Position numbers and translations under genes: made by a program. A model generated the notes under the pieces. It was not told where the DNA came from. It made no database searches and saw nothing but the letters and a program-made list of their open reading frames with translations. This document shows positions 6,956 to 16,194 of a DNA stretch of 64,000 bases, one piece after another. Numbering within the stretch: the stretch's first letter is position 1; each line of letters opens with the position of its first letter. Origin of the DNA: Kitasatospora sp. MAP12-44. Lineage in GTDB: Bacteria; Actinomycetota; Actinomycetes; Streptomycetales; Streptomycetaceae. The DNA is taken from NCBI RefSeq assembly GCF_029892095.1, contig NZ_JARZAE010000004.1, positions 4,402,001-4,466,000 on the forward strand, read 5' to 3'.

Positions 6956-8550
6956 GAGTCCTCGGGGACGGGCTCCTCGGCGGCCCAGTCCACCTGGTCC
7001 AGCTCCTCGGACCGGCTGTCCGCCAGCCAGTCCTCCCGGCTCATCGGCGCGTACGCGGCGTAGGACTGCGCCTCGCGCAGTCGGGCGGCGGTGCCGATCA
7101 CGAACCGGTCCGGGGCCAGGTCGAGCACGCCGCCCGACGGGTCGTCACTGCCGTCCCAGCGGACCGGGTCGCGGTCCGGGCGCAGGATGTCGCGGATCAC
7201 CATGGCGCACAGGTAGAGCGTGCCGACCAGGTGCAGCATGATCGCGAAGTGGTACCAGTCCTGGCCGATGCCGTGCTGCTTGGAGTCGCCGGTGTAGGCC
7301 AGGTAGGACCAGATGCCCAGGAAGTACAGCACCTCGCAGGCCTGCCAGATCAGGAAGTCGCGCCAGCGCGGCCGGGCCAGCGCCGCCAGCGGGATCAGCC
7401 AGAGCACGTACTGCGGCGAGTAGACCTTGTTGGTGACGACGAAGGCGGCAACTGCCAGGAAGACCAGCTGGGCGTAGCGCGGACGGCGCGGGGCCGACAG
7501 GGCGAGCCAGCCGATGCCCAGGAAGCAGGCGATCAGCAGCCCGGCGATCCAGTTGTTGAGGCCGTCCAGCGACGCGTTGCGGTCCTGCATCAGGATCATC
7601 CAGAAGGACCCGAAGTCCTCCTTGCGGCTCTGACTGAAGGTGTAGAAGGTGACCCAGCCGTCCCAGCTGGCGATCATGATCGGGACGTTGACGAGCAGCC
7701 AGGCGCCGACCGCGCCGCTGGTCGCCTGCCAGAAGGCCCGCCAGCGGCCGGCCCGCCAGCAGAGCACCAGCAGCGGGCCGAGCAGCAGCAGCGGGTAGAG
7801 CTTGGCGGCGGTGGCCAGACCGATGAAGATGCCGGCCCAGACGGTGCGGCTGTTCGCCCAGTACGCCATCGCCACCGCGGTCAGCGCGACCGCCAGCAGG
7901 TCCCAGTTGATCGTGGCGTCCAGCGCCAGGCAGGGCGCGAGGGCGAAGAGCAGCGCGTCCCAGGGGCGGCGGCGGTGGGTGCGGGAGAGCGCGATCGCGG
8001 TGACCACCGCGCAGATCAGCAGCATCCCGGCGTTGGCCATCCAGAACCAGCGCTCGCGGTCCTGGATCAGACCACCGTGCGGGGTGAGCCAGGCGGCGAT
8101 CTGCATGAAGCCCCCGGTCAGTACCGGGTACTCAAGGAACTTCATGTCCGGCGTCGGCTGCGGCAGCATGTCCAGATACGGGTGCAGGCCGTCGGCGAAG
8201 CCGCGCGCGGAGTACAGGTGCGGGATGTCGCTGTAGCAGGCGTGGGTGTACTGGGCGGTGGCGCCGAAGAACCAGCCGCTGGTGTAGCAGGGCAGCTTCT
8301 GAACCATGCCCAGCACGTAGGTGACCACGGTGAAGAGCGCCAGGACCCGGGCCGGGATCCACCAGGAGACGCCCAGCAGGGCCCGCCGACCGGGCGGGCC
8401 GCCGAGGAGCTCGCTGCCGGCCGCCGCGACCGGGTCCTCGTCCGCGGGGACGACCACGGTGTTGGGCAACGGCCCCTCCACGGCAGCGGCCGCGGCCGCT
8501 GCCTCGGGACCGGTGGCTTCGTCACGCGCGATGGACGTCATGGCGGACAT
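6952..8550 (-). CDS. GT87-type membrane glycosyltransferase (DUF2029 family)
   Basis: 532 aa with an acidic 60-residue cytoplasmic N-terminus and about ten hydrophobic helices between residues 65 and 450, then a soluble tail of some 70 residues ending in acidic and serine-rich sequence. The family comprises actinobacterial mannosyl/arabinosyltransferases that use polyprenyl-phosphate sugars at the outer membrane face. The first periplasmic loop contains several aromatic residues and the GFADGLHPYLD segment and a nearby LEYPVLTG stretch, characteristic of DUF2029. Substrate is unknown. ATG 8550 or 8541 could start it. A 19-bp stem-loop just upstream ends the pbp transcript. Confidence 0.83.
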   Translation of the reverse strand: MSAMTSIARDEATGPEAAAAAAAVEGPLPNTVVVPADEDPVAAAGSELLGGPPGRRALLGVSWWIPARVLALFTVVTYVLGMVQKLPCYTSGWFFGATAQYTHACYSDIPHLYSARGFADGLHPYLDMLPQPTPDMKFLEYPVLTGGFMQIAAWLTPHGGLIQDRERWFWMANAGMLLICAVVTAIALSRTHRRRPWDALLFALAPCLALDATINWDLLAVALTAVAMAYWANSRTVWAGIFIGLATAAKLYPLLLLGPLLVLCWRAGRWRAFWQATSGAVGAWLLVNVPIMIASWDGWVTFYTFSQSRKEDFGSFWMILMQDRNASLDGLNNWIAGLLIACFLGIGWLALSAPRRPRYAQLVFLAVAAFVVTNKVYSPQYVLWLIPLAALARPRWRDFLIWQACEVLYFLGIWSYLAYTGDSKQHGIGQDWYHFAIMLHLVGTLYLCAMVIRDILRPDRDPVRWDGSDDPSGGVLDLAPDRFVIGTAARLREAQSYAAYAPMSREDWLADSRSEELDQVDWAAEEPVPEDS

Positions 8551-8607
8551 ACTGCCGCACGACGGTGATCCGGACGAGAAGGACCCCGCGAGCCGTCCGC
8601 CGCAGAC

Positions 8608-8649
8608 GGCCGTGGCGGCCCCGCACCGAAGTGCGGGGCCGCCACGGCC
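8608..8649. terminator. Terminator of the class A PBP gene
   Basis: A perfect 19-bp stem with a CGAA tetraloop: GGCCGTGGCGGCCCCGCAC (8608-8626) and its complement (8631-8649). It starts 4 nt past the PBP stop codon (minus strand). Confidence 0.92.
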
Positions 8650-8653
8650 GGTC

Positions 8654-11287
8654 CTAGTTGAGCAGTCCGCCGCCCGGTGAGGCGGGCGCGGTCCCCCCGC
8701 CGGTAGGCGGCGGGGGGCTCGAATGACCGTGGCCTGGCTTGGACGGCGGCGGGAAGCCCGTCGGACCGCAGCCGAAGAGCGACTGCGCGGGGTCGCAGCT
8801 GGCGCCCGGGCTGCTGGGTGCGGAGGGGGAGCCCGTCACGGTACCCGAATCGCCGGGCTGCGGCTGGGACGGAGCACTGGTGACCGGGGCCGCCGGGGCG
8901 CTGGTGGGAGCCGTGGCCGTGTTGGTCGCCGAGGTGGAGGGCGAGGGCGAGGCGGTGCTCGGCGCGCCCGAGGAGTCGACCTCGGTGTTGATCGGTTCCG
9001 GCGCCGGGAAGTCCACCACCGGGGTGTTCGCCAGTGCGGCCTTCATGTACTGGGCGAAGATCTCGGTCGGGAGGTTACCGCCGTAGAAGCCGCCGACCGC
9101 GCCGCCGGTGCCGGTCAGCGAGAGCAGCGCGGGGTTGCTCGGGTCCTCGCGGAACATGCTGACCGCGGTGGCCAGCTGCGGGGTGTAGCCGTCGAACCAG
9201 GCGGAGACGCCCTTGTCGGTGGTACCGGTCTTGCCGGCGATCGGACGGCCGACCGCCTGGGCCTTGGTGCCGGTGCCTCGCAGCACCACGCCCTGCAGGA
9301 CGTCGGTGATGTTGTCGGCGACCGCCTGGTCGAGCACCGGCTTGGGGGTCGGCTTGGTGAAGGCCGGCCTGGCCACACCGTTGAGCTCGACCTTGGTCAC
9401 CGAGTACGGGTCGGTCTGCTGACCGCGCGCGGCGAAGACCGAGTAGGCCGAGGCCATCCGGATCGCGCTCGGGGTGGAGGTACCGATCGCGAAGGAGGCC
9501 GTGTTCGGGTCGGAGAAGCTCTCCTTCTTCAGACCCATCTTCTCGGCCAGCGCCATCACGTTCGTGCCGCCGACATCCTCGCCGAGCTGCACGTACGGCA
9601 CGTTCATGGACTGTTCCATGGCCTTGCGCAGCGTCACGAAGCCCGGGTCGCCGGGGTCGTCGTTCTTCTGCCGGAACGGCTTGTTGTTGGCGTCGAGCAC
9701 GAGCGAGCCGTCCGGCTTGCGGATGGTGCTCATGTCGGCGCCGCTGTAGCGGCTGTCCTCGTTGATCCGGGTGGGCTTGCCGTCCGCGCCGGTCTGGGTC
9801 AGCACGCCGACCTGCATGGCGGTGGCCAGCACGAAGGGCTTGAAGGTCGAGCCGACCGGGACGCCGGAGGCGTCGGCGTTGTTGACGAAGTGGTTCTGGT
9901 CGTAGCCGGGGCCGCCGTAGATGGCCACGATCGCACCGTCACCGGGCACCACCGAGGCCGCGCCGACCTGGACGTTGGTGTCCGTGGTGGGCCGCTTGGC
10001 GGGGTCCAGGTTGGCGGCGCTGATCTGGTCGACGGCTGCCTTGAGCTCGTCGACCTTGTCCTTCTGGAAGGTGGTGTAGATCCGGTAACCGCCGATCGCC
10101 AGCGAGGCGTCGGTGATCGTCGGGTCCTGGGCCTCCATGTACTTGTTGGCGGTGTCGACCAGGTAGCCGATCTCGCCGTTCATGGCGGTCGCGGTCTTGT
10201 TCGGGATCGGCATCGGGAACACGTTGCACTTGGCGCGGTCCGCCGCGCTCAGCGTGTGGCCGACCACCATCCGGTCGAGGACGTAGTTCCAGCGCGCCGT
10301 CTCACGGACCAGGTTGGCCTTGCTGAGGCTGGGGTCGTAGTCGGCGGCGCCCTTGAGCAGGCCGGCCAGCATCGCGCTCTGGCAGACGTTCAGGTCACTG
10401 GCGTTGACGCCGTAGTAGGCCTGGGCGGCGGCCTGGATGCCGGAGCCGCGACCGAAGTAGCTGGTGTTCAGGTAGCCCTCCAGGATCTGGTCCTTGGAGA
10501 GTTTCTGATTGATCTTCAGTGTGATGAAGAACTCGCTGAGCTTGCGGCTCAGCGTCTGGTCCTGGCTCAGGTAGGCGTTCTTCACATACTGCTGGGTGAT
10601 CGTCGAGCCACCCTGGGTCGGTCCGCCGGTCGCCATGTTGTAGACAGCGCGGGCGATGCCCTGGGGGTCGATGCCGCTGTCGGTCTTGAAGGTCTCGTTC
10701 TCGGCGGCGATGACGGCGTTCTGGACGTTGGGGCTGATCTGGGAGAGCGGGACGATCTGCCGGTTGGTGTCGCCCTTGCGGGTCATCTCCGAGCCGTCGG
10801 CCCAGTAGTAGATGCTGTTCTGGTCCTTGATCAGGTCATTGGCGTTGGGGATCACCGTCATCGCGTAGGTGACGCCGATGGCCGCGACCCCGCTGCCGAA
10901 GAACACCAGGAAGATCGTCAGGCACTGCCGCCAGGACGGCAGCCAGCGGCGGACGCCGCTCTTTCCCCAGCGCGGGTAGTCGATGAAGCGCTTCTTGCCG
11001 GGCGGCTTCGCGGCGCCGCCGGCCGGATCGCCCGCGCCCTTGCGGCCGCCCTTCTGGGTGGCCTTGCGCATCTCGGCCCGGGTCAGCCGGGGCTGCTGGG
11101 AGGTCTGCCGAACGCCTCTGGGACCGCCCGGTGCTCCGGGACGGCCGGCCCTGGGGCGCCCAGGGGTGTCATAGGACGGCGTGCCCTGCGGCGGAGTGCC
11201 GTAGGCGTACGGCTGTCCGCCGTGCTGTCCCTCGGGTGGTTCTTCGCCGCCGCCCGAGTTGGACGACCTGCGCCGGTGTTCACTCAT
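8654..11287 (-). CDS. Class A penicillin-binding protein (bifunctional transglycosylase/transpeptidase)
   Basis: 877 aa. Residues 1-120 are a disordered, basic cytoplasmic tail; one membrane helix follows (about 122-143). The GT51 transglycosylase domain shows AAENETF (catalytic Glu region) and GGSTITQQ. The transpeptidase domain has GSTFKPF (nucleophile Ser near 479), SMN, and GKTGTT near 688. The last 130 residues are Pro/Ser/Thr-rich and lie outside the cell. It polymerises and cross-links peptidoglycan. The gene is divergent from padR, with a PadR-type operator in between, so PadR control is possible. Confidence 0.95.
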   Translation of the reverse strand: MSEHRRRSSNSGGGEEPPEGQHGGQPYAYGTPPQGTPSYDTPGRPRAGRPGAPGGPRGVRQTSQQPRLTRAEMRKATQKGGRKGAGDPAGGAAKPPGKKRFIDYPRWGKSGVRRWLPSWRQCLTIFLVFFGSGVAAIGVTYAMTVIPNANDLIKDQNSIYYWADGSEMTRKGDTNRQIVPLSQISPNVQNAVIAAENETFKTDSGIDPQGIARAVYNMATGGPTQGGSTITQQYVKNAYLSQDQTLSRKLSEFFITLKINQKLSKDQILEGYLNTSYFGRGSGIQAAAQAYYGVNASDLNVCQSAMLAGLLKGAADYDPSLSKANLVRETARWNYVLDRMVVGHTLSAADRAKCNVFPMPIPNKTATAMNGEIGYLVDTANKYMEAQDPTITDASLAIGGYRIYTTFQKDKVDELKAAVDQISAANLDPAKRPTTDTNVQVGAASVVPGDGAIVAIYGGPGYDQNHFVNNADASGVPVGSTFKPFVLATAMQVGVLTQTGADGKPTRINEDSRYSGADMSTIRKPDGSLVLDANNKPFRQKNDDPGDPGFVTLRKAMEQSMNVPYVQLGEDVGGTNVMALAEKMGLKKESFSDPNTASFAIGTSTPSAIRMASAYSVFAARGQQTDPYSVTKVELNGVARPAFTKPTPKPVLDQAVADNITDVLQGVVLRGTGTKAQAVGRPIAGKTGTTDKGVSAWFDGYTPQLATAVSMFREDPSNPALLSLTGTGGAVGGFYGGNLPTEIFAQYMKAALANTPVVDFPAPEPINTEVDSSGAPSTASPSPSTSATNTATAPTSAPAAPVTSAPSQPQPGDSGTVTGSPSAPSSPGASCDPAQSLFGCGPTGFPPPSKPGHGHSSPPPPTGGGTAPASPGGGLLN

Positions 11288-11713
11288 TGTCCAGTAACTC
11301 CTAGGCCAGGCACGGGCGCCTGAAGACAGGTTCCCCTTCCAATGCCCGCAACCGCCCTAGGCCTTGTGTACGGCCGCGCCCCGGTGGTGGTCCTCGTGCA
11401 CACGCGACAGCGTACGCATCCTGAAACGTTGACTAATCGGGCATCAGGTACTTATCACCGCAAAACAACCCCAGATCATTACATCCCCGTTGCCAAGACC
11501 CCCCGAGTTGGCCTCGACCTGCGGTTCGAACGGCCTTCCGGAGCTCTTGTGATCCCTTTCACCCGTGCCCCTCTTGCCCCAATCGTGACCTCGGCCTATC
11601 GTTCTCGATATATCGAGTCGATACATCGCAACGGCATATAGTGCTGGCGAGGTGCAACGAGATACCGCAGGCTCCCGGCAGGGGCCCAGGAGCGCGAGAG
11701 GAGGCCGGACAGC
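11288..11713. promoter_or_regulatory. Divergent pbp/padR promoter region with PadR-type operator
   Basis: The 426-bp gap contains the perfect 10-bp palindrome CGATATATCG (11606-11615) and, 13 bp on, the near copy CGATACATCG (11619-11628); between them TATCGA-G-TCGATA (11611-11623) forms a third perfect dyad. Overlapping ATATCGA/TCGATA dyads are typical PadR operators. The site lies about 86 bp before the padR start and fits autoregulation. The remaining sequence is AT-richer than the coding flanks and shows no ORF. Confidence 0.6.
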
Positions 11714-12397
11714 GTGAGCAGGCGCTCAGGAGTGCTGGAGTTCGCCGTTCTCGGCCTGCTGCACGACGCTCCGATGCACGGCTACGAGCTGCGCAAGCGT
11801 CTCAACGTGCTGCTGGGCTCGTTTCGTGCCTTCTCCTATGGCACGCTCTACCCCTGCCTGAAGAACCTGGTCGCCCAGGGTTCGCTGGTCGAGGACAACC
11901 CGGACACCGAGTACGTCCCCGCCACCGCGCTGAACGGCAAGCGCTCGAAGATCGTCTACCGGCTCTCCTCCGAGGGCAAGGAGCGCTTCGAGGAACTGCT
12001 CGCCGACTCCGGCCCGGACGCCTGGGAGGACGAGCACTTCGGGGTGCACTTCGCCTTCTTCGGTCAGACCGACCGGGCCGTGCGGATGCGCGTCCTGGAG
12101 GGCCGCCGCAGTCGGCTGGAGGAGCGGCTGGAGCGGATGCGCAGCTCGATCGCCCGCACCCGCGAGCGGTTCGACGACTACACGCTCGAACTGCAGCGGC
12201 ACGGCTTGGAGTCGGTGGAGCGCGAGGTCCGCTGGCTGAACGAGCTGATCGAGACCGAACGGGCCAACCGGAGCGGGCGCAACACCGCGCCGCCGGGAGG
12301 CACCGGAACACCACAGTCTTCGGACGGCCGTGGCGACGAGGACGGATCCCCGGATCCGCCGCGGCCACCGTACGACCGCCCGGGGCGCTCCTTCTAG
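11714..12397 (+). CDS. PadR-family transcriptional regulator
   Basis: 227 aa. Residues 5-100 form the PadR winged helix: LEFAVLGLLHDAPMHGYELR, the YGTLYPCLKNLVAQG recognition region and the SKIVYRLSSEGKERF wing. Residues 110-185 are the Vir-type dimerisation helices; the last 40 are disordered. GTG 11714 follows GAGAGGAGG. PadR repressors bind dyads close to their own start, and one is visible about 86 bp upstream. The ligand is unknown. The gene lies directly before ino1, the same order as in Streptomyces, and may read into it, since no strong terminator is seen in the 133-bp gap. Confidence 0.92.
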   Translation: MSRRSGVLEFAVLGLLHDAPMHGYELRKRLNVLLGSFRAFSYGTLYPCLKNLVAQGSLVEDNPDTEYVPATALNGKRSKIVYRLSSEGKERFEELLADSGPDAWEDEHFGVHFAFFGQTDRAVRMRVLEGRRSRLEERLERMRSSIARTRERFDDYTLELQRHGLESVEREVRWLNELIETERANRSGRNTAPPGGTGTPQSSDGRGDEDGSPDPPRPPYDRPGRSF

Positions 12398-12530
12398 GAG
12401 TGCCGCCACCGCGTCTGCCCTGAGCCACGCGGCGGAAGTGGGCGCAGCGCGCCCGTCAGACAGTCAGATGAGAAGCAGGACGAGGATCGTCGGTCTCCGG
12501 CGAGCCTCACGAGAACAGGGAGCAACCGGA

Positions 12531-13613
12531 ATGGGTTCGGTTCGCGTAGCCATCGTGGGCGTCGGCAACTGCGCCGCGTCGCTGGTGCAGGGTGTCGAGT
12601 ACTACAAGGACGCCGACCCGGCCGGCAAGGTCCCCGGGCTGATGCACGTGCAGTTCGGCGAGTACCACGTCTCCGACGTGGAGTTCGTCGCCGCGTTCGA
12701 CGTCGACGCCAAGAAGGTGGGCCAGGACCTGGCGCACGCCATCGGCGCCAGCGAGAACAACACCATCAAGATCTGCGACGTGCCGCCGACCGGCATCACC
12801 GTGCAGCGTGGTCACACCCTCGACGGCCTGGGCAAGTACTACCGGGAGACCATCGAGGAGTCCGACGAGGCTGCGGTCGACATCGTGCAGGTCCTCAAGG
12901 ACCAGCGGGTCGACGTCATGGTCTGCTACCTGCCGGTGGGTTCCGAGGTCGCCGCCAAGTTCTACGCGCAGTGCGCCATCGACGCCAAGGTCGGCTTCGT
13001 CAACGCCCTGCCGGTGTTCATCGCGGGCACCAAGGAGTGGGCGGACAAGTTCACCGAGGCCGGCGTGCCGATCGTCGGTGACGACATCAAGTCGCAGGTC
13101 GGCGCCACCATCACGCACCGCGTGATGGCGAAGCTCTTCGAGGACCGCGGTGTCCTGCTGGAGCGCACCATGCAGCTGAACGTCGGCGGCAACATGGACT
13201 TCAAGAACATGCTCGAGCGCGAGCGCCTGGAGTCCAAGAAGATCTCGAAGACGCAGGCCGTCACCTCGCAGATCGTCGACCGCGAGCTGGGCGCCAAGAA
13301 CGTCCACATCGGCCCGTCGGACTACGTCCAGTGGCTCGACGACCGCAAGTGGGCCTTCGTCCGCCTTGAGGGTCGTGCCTTCGGTGACGTTCCGCTGAGC
13401 CTTGAGTACAAGCTCGAGGTCTGGGACTCCCCGAACTCGGCCGGCGTCATCATCGACGCGGTGCGTGCCGCGAAGATCGCGCTGGACCGTGGCATCGGTG
13501 GCCCGATCCTGTCGGCGTCCTCGTACTTCATGAAGTCCCCGCCGGTGCAGTACTTCGACGACGAGGCTCGTGACAACGTCGAGAAGTTCATCAAGGGCGA
13601 GGTCGAGCGCTGA
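12531..13613 (+). CDS. ino1: Myo-inositol-1-phosphate synthase
   Basis: 360 aa, the length of the short actinobacterial form. Starts MGSVRVAIVGVGNCAASLVQG, a Rossmann NAD-binding motif. The GSEVAAKFYAQCAIDA, NALPVFIAGTKEW, DDIKSQVGAT and LNVGGNMDF segments are family signatures. It converts glucose-6-phosphate to inositol-1-phosphate, the entry to inositol lipids and mycothiol. ATG 12531 follows GGGAG; a longer in-frame ORF from 12330 overlaps padR. The gene ends just before a parS site within a 42-bp palindrome. Confidence 0.97.
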   Translation: MGSVRVAIVGVGNCAASLVQGVEYYKDADPAGKVPGLMHVQFGEYHVSDVEFVAAFDVDAKKVGQDLAHAIGASENNTIKICDVPPTGITVQRGHTLDGLGKYYRETIEESDEAAVDIVQVLKDQRVDVMVCYLPVGSEVAAKFYAQCAIDAKVGFVNALPVFIAGTKEWADKFTEAGVPIVGDDIKSQVGATITHRVMAKLFEDRGVLLERTMQLNVGGNMDFKNMLERERLESKKISKTQAVTSQIVDRELGAKNVHIGPSDYVQWLDDRKWAFVRLEGRAFGDVPLSLEYKLEVWDSPNSAGVIIDAVRAAKIALDRGIGGPILSASSYFMKSPPVQYFDDEARDNVEKFIKGEVER

Positions 13614-13669
13614 GCGAAGCTCAGTTCGCGATTGTCCTGGCTCGGCGCTGAGCGCTGACTGCTCGTTAG

Positions 13670-13711
13670 TGACTACGGCCGATGTTTCACGTGAAACATC
13701 GGCCGTAGTCA
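13670..13711. other. parS: parS site 1 inside a 42-bp perfect palindrome
   Basis: The core GTTTCACGTGAAAC is at 13684-13697, and self-complementarity continues without mismatch out to 13670 and 13711. It lies between ino1 (stop 13613) and the MFS gene (GTG 13727). ParB binding follows from the perfect core. The extra arms (GACTACGGCC and complement) are unusual for parS and would let the transcript fold, perhaps as the ino1 terminator. Confidence 0.95.
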
Positions 13712-13726
13712 TGACACTCTGAGCGG

Positions 13727-15061
13727 GTGGCGATCACCAGAAGGCCCGCTCCGGCCCCCCGCACCAAGCCCACCGGCCACGCCACGCTCCGCGGGCTGCT
13801 CCGGACCCGCGACTTCCGCCGGCTGCTCAGTGCGCGGCTGCTCTCCCAGCTCTCTGACGGGGTCTTCCAGGTCTCACTGGCCTCGTACGTGATCTTCTCG
13901 CCGGAACGGCAGTCCAGTCCGGCCGATATCGCCTCGATGCTGGCGGTGCTGCTGCTCCCGTTCTCCGTGATCGGCCCGTTCGCCGGGGTCCTGCTGGACC
14001 GCTGGCGCCGACGGCAGGTGCTCTTCCTCGGCAACCTCGCCCGCTTCGGCCTGGGCCTGATCACCGCCGGACTCCTGCTCGGCCGCGCACCCGAATGGCT
14101 CTTCTTCGGGGCAGCCCTGCTGGTCACCGCGCTCAACCGGTTCATCCTGGCCGGGCTCTCGGCCGCACTGCCGCGGGTCGTCGAACCGGCCCAGCTGGTC
14201 ACCGCCAACGCCGTCTCCCCCACCCTGGGCACCGTCGCGGCCGCGGCCGGCGGCGGCATCGGCTTCCTCTTCCACCAGGTGCTGCCACCGGGTCAGAAGG
14301 CGGACGCCGCGCTGGTGACCATCGCCGCCGCGCTCTACCTCAGCGCCGCGCTGGCCGCGCAGCGGATGGAGCCGGAGCTGCTGGGGCCCGAGCACCACCC
14401 CGACCGCCCCGGCCTGCGCGCGGCGCTCGGCCAGGCCGGACACTCGCTGGCGGAGGGCATCCGCCACCTGGTCCGGGACGGCCGGCCGGCGGTGCACGCG
14501 CTGGCGGCGGTCACCGCGGCGCGGTTCTGCTACGGGGTGCTGATCGTCGTGGTGCTGATGCTCTCCCGCTACACCTTCAACGACCCCGGCGACAGCAAGG
14601 GCGGACTGGCCACGCTGGGCACCGCGCTCGGCTTCTCGGCCGTCGGCTTCTTCCTGGCGGCCGTGGTGAGCCCGTGGTTCACCCGCCGGCTCGGACTGAC
14701 CGGCTGGATGGTCGCCTGCCTCGGCTCGGCCGCGGTCTTCGTCCCCGCGCTCGGCCTCCTGTTCGCCGAGGGCCCGGCGATGGTGGCCGCGCTGCTGCTC
14801 GGGGTGGTGACCCAGGGCAGCAAGATCTGCGCCGACACGATCGTGCAGCACGTCGTCGAGGACGACTACCGGGGCCGCGTCTTCGCGCTGTACGACGTGC
14901 TCTTCAACGTGGCCTTCGTCGCCGCCGCCGGGGTGAGCGCGCTGGTGCTGCCGCTGAACGGGCGCTCGGTGCCGCTGATGGTCGGGGTCGCCCTGCTGTA
15001 CGCGCTCAGCGCGGCGCTCTACGCCCGGGCCTGCCGGCGAACTCCTCCGTCCGCCAACTAG
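13727..15061 (+). CDS. MFS transporter
   Basis: 444 aa, 12 predicted membrane helices. The loop between helices 2 and 3 has GVLLDRWRRRQVL, the MFS motif A (G-x3-D-R-x-R-R) in a form common to MFS_3/enterobactin exporter-like proteins. A central charged linker divides the halves. The second half has TRRLGLTGW. Substrate unknown; a drug or metabolite exporter is likely. The GTG at 13727 begins only 16 nt after the parS palindrome and has no clear ribosome site, so translation might be leaderless. The next gene starts 91 nt downstream. Confidence 0.88.
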   Translation: MAITRRPAPAPRTKPTGHATLRGLLRTRDFRRLLSARLLSQLSDGVFQVSLASYVIFSPERQSSPADIASMLAVLLLPFSVIGPFAGVLLDRWRRRQVLFLGNLARFGLGLITAGLLLGRAPEWLFFGAALLVTALNRFILAGLSAALPRVVEPAQLVTANAVSPTLGTVAAAAGGGIGFLFHQVLPPGQKADAALVTIAAALYLSAALAAQRMEPELLGPEHHPDRPGLRAALGQAGHSLAEGIRHLVRDGRPAVHALAAVTAARFCYGVLIVVVLMLSRYTFNDPGDSKGGLATLGTALGFSAVGFFLAAVVSPWFTRRLGLTGWMVACLGSAAVFVPALGLLFAEGPAMVAALLLGVVTQGSKICADTIVQHVVEDDYRGRVFALYDVLFNVAFVAAAGVSALVLPLNGRSVPLMVGVALLYALSAALYARACRRTPPSAN

Positions 15062-15152
15062 TGCTCCAGGGAACGGACTAGGGAACCGGGCGGTCAGCGG
15101 GACTCGCTAGGGTACGTCACTGTCCCGTCGGGCCACGTCCTGGGAAGTCCTC

Positions 15153-16139
15153 GTGAGCACTCCGTACCCACCGCCGAACCCGTACGCCCCGCAGGGGCCG
15201 CCGGTACCGAATCCGTACGCCGGGCCGGTGCCGCCGCCGGCTCCGGGCGGCTACCCGCCGGCGCCCGGGTACGGCTACCCGGCCCCGCCTCCGCCCGGCT
15301 ACCAGCAGCCGAGCCCGTACGGCTACCCGGCCGCGCCGGCACCGAGCGGCTACGCCTACGGCTACCAGGGCGGCACGCCGGGCGGGCCGACCTGCCGGAT
15401 CTGCGGCGGCTTCCCCGCCGCCGACGTCACCGTGCACGGCCACCGCGGGATGATCCTGGTGATGCGGTTCCTGCGCCAGCCCGGGCCGTACTGCCTGGTC
15501 TGCGGCACCGCGACGGTCCGCGACATGTCGCAGCAGACCCTGCTGCGCGGCTGGTGGGGCTACTTCTCGTCGGTCTTCACCCTCATCGCGCTGCTGCGCA
15601 ACCGCGCCGCGTACGCGAAGATCCGCCAGCTGCCACCACCCGCCCCCGGCACACACGGCCCGCAGCCGGACCCGGGCATGCCGCTGACCAAGCGCGGGGC
15701 GATCTTCATGCTGGTCGTGCCGGTCCTGCCGCTGCTGCTCATCCTGGTGCTGGCGATCGCGCAGTTCGCGTTCTACTCGAACGCGCCCGCGACCGCCGTT
15801 CCAACCCTGAGCTCCTCGCAGCCCCCGGTCAGCACGCCCACCGACTCCGGGCCCGCCAGCACCGGCCCTGCCAGCACCAGCCCCGGCGGCGTGCTCACCG
15901 CCCAGGCCGGCGACTGCCTGCACAACGAGCACCAGAGCACCGGCACCGACGACCCCGACCCGGTCATCGAGGTGCTGCCCTGCAGCGACCCCACCGCCGA
16001 GTACAAGGTGGTCGGCCGGATCTCCGGGACCAGCGACGGATCCACCGCCTGCCAGCAGCAGTACCCGACCGCGAACAGCTGGTACACCCGCGACGAGGGC
16101 GACAAGAGCTTCGTGCTCTGCCTGGCGCCCAACCCGTGA
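15153..16139 (+). CDS. LppU/SCO3897-like membrane protein
   Basis: 328 aa. Residues 1-78 are Pro/Tyr/Gly-rich repeats (PYxYP, PPAPGY). Residues 80-125 hold CRICGG...CLVCG, two CxxC pairs likely to bind zinc. A short helix (around 130-145) and a membrane helix near 190-212 follow. The outer part (215-328) has four cysteines (CLH, PC, ACQ, LCL) that could form disulfides. This architecture is that of the LppU/SCO3897 group, named for the gene at this position in S. coelicolor. Function is unknown. The stop is followed by a bidirectional stem-loop shared with pcnA. Confidence 0.75.
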   Translation: MSTPYPPPNPYAPQGPPVPNPYAGPVPPPAPGGYPPAPGYGYPAPPPPGYQQPSPYGYPAAPAPSGYAYGYQGGTPGGPTCRICGGFPAADVTVHGHRGMILVMRFLRQPGPYCLVCGTATVRDMSQQTLLRGWWGYFSSVFTLIALLRNRAAYAKIRQLPPPAPGTHGPQPDPGMPLTKRGAIFMLVVPVLPLLLILVLAIAQFAFYSNAPATAVPTLSSSQPPVSTPTDSGPASTGPASTSPGGVLTAQAGDCLHNEHQSTGTDDPDPVIEVLPCSDPTAEYKVVGRISGTSDGSTACQQQYPTANSWYTRDEGDKSFVLCLAPNP

Positions 16140-16154
16140 GCCCCGGCCGGCGCT

Positions 16155-16190
16155 GAGCCGGTGGCCCGTCGAGCGAGGGGCCACCGGCTC
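16155..16190. terminator. Shared terminator between the LppU-like gene and pcnA
   Basis: GAGCCGGTGGCCC (16155-16167) pairs perfectly with GGGCCACCGGCTC (16178-16190) across a 10-nt loop. It sits between two convergent genes (stops at 16139 and 16195). Confidence 0.9.
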
Positions 16191-16194
16191 GGTG

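Noticed and set aside
6262..8568. 768-aa plus-strand frame opposite the GT87 gene
   Set aside because: Shadow frame spanning the end of one real gene and the antisense of another, with no domain.
8723..11323. 866-aa plus-strand frame opposite the PBP
   Set aside because: Antisense shadow of a gene with clear PBP motifs.
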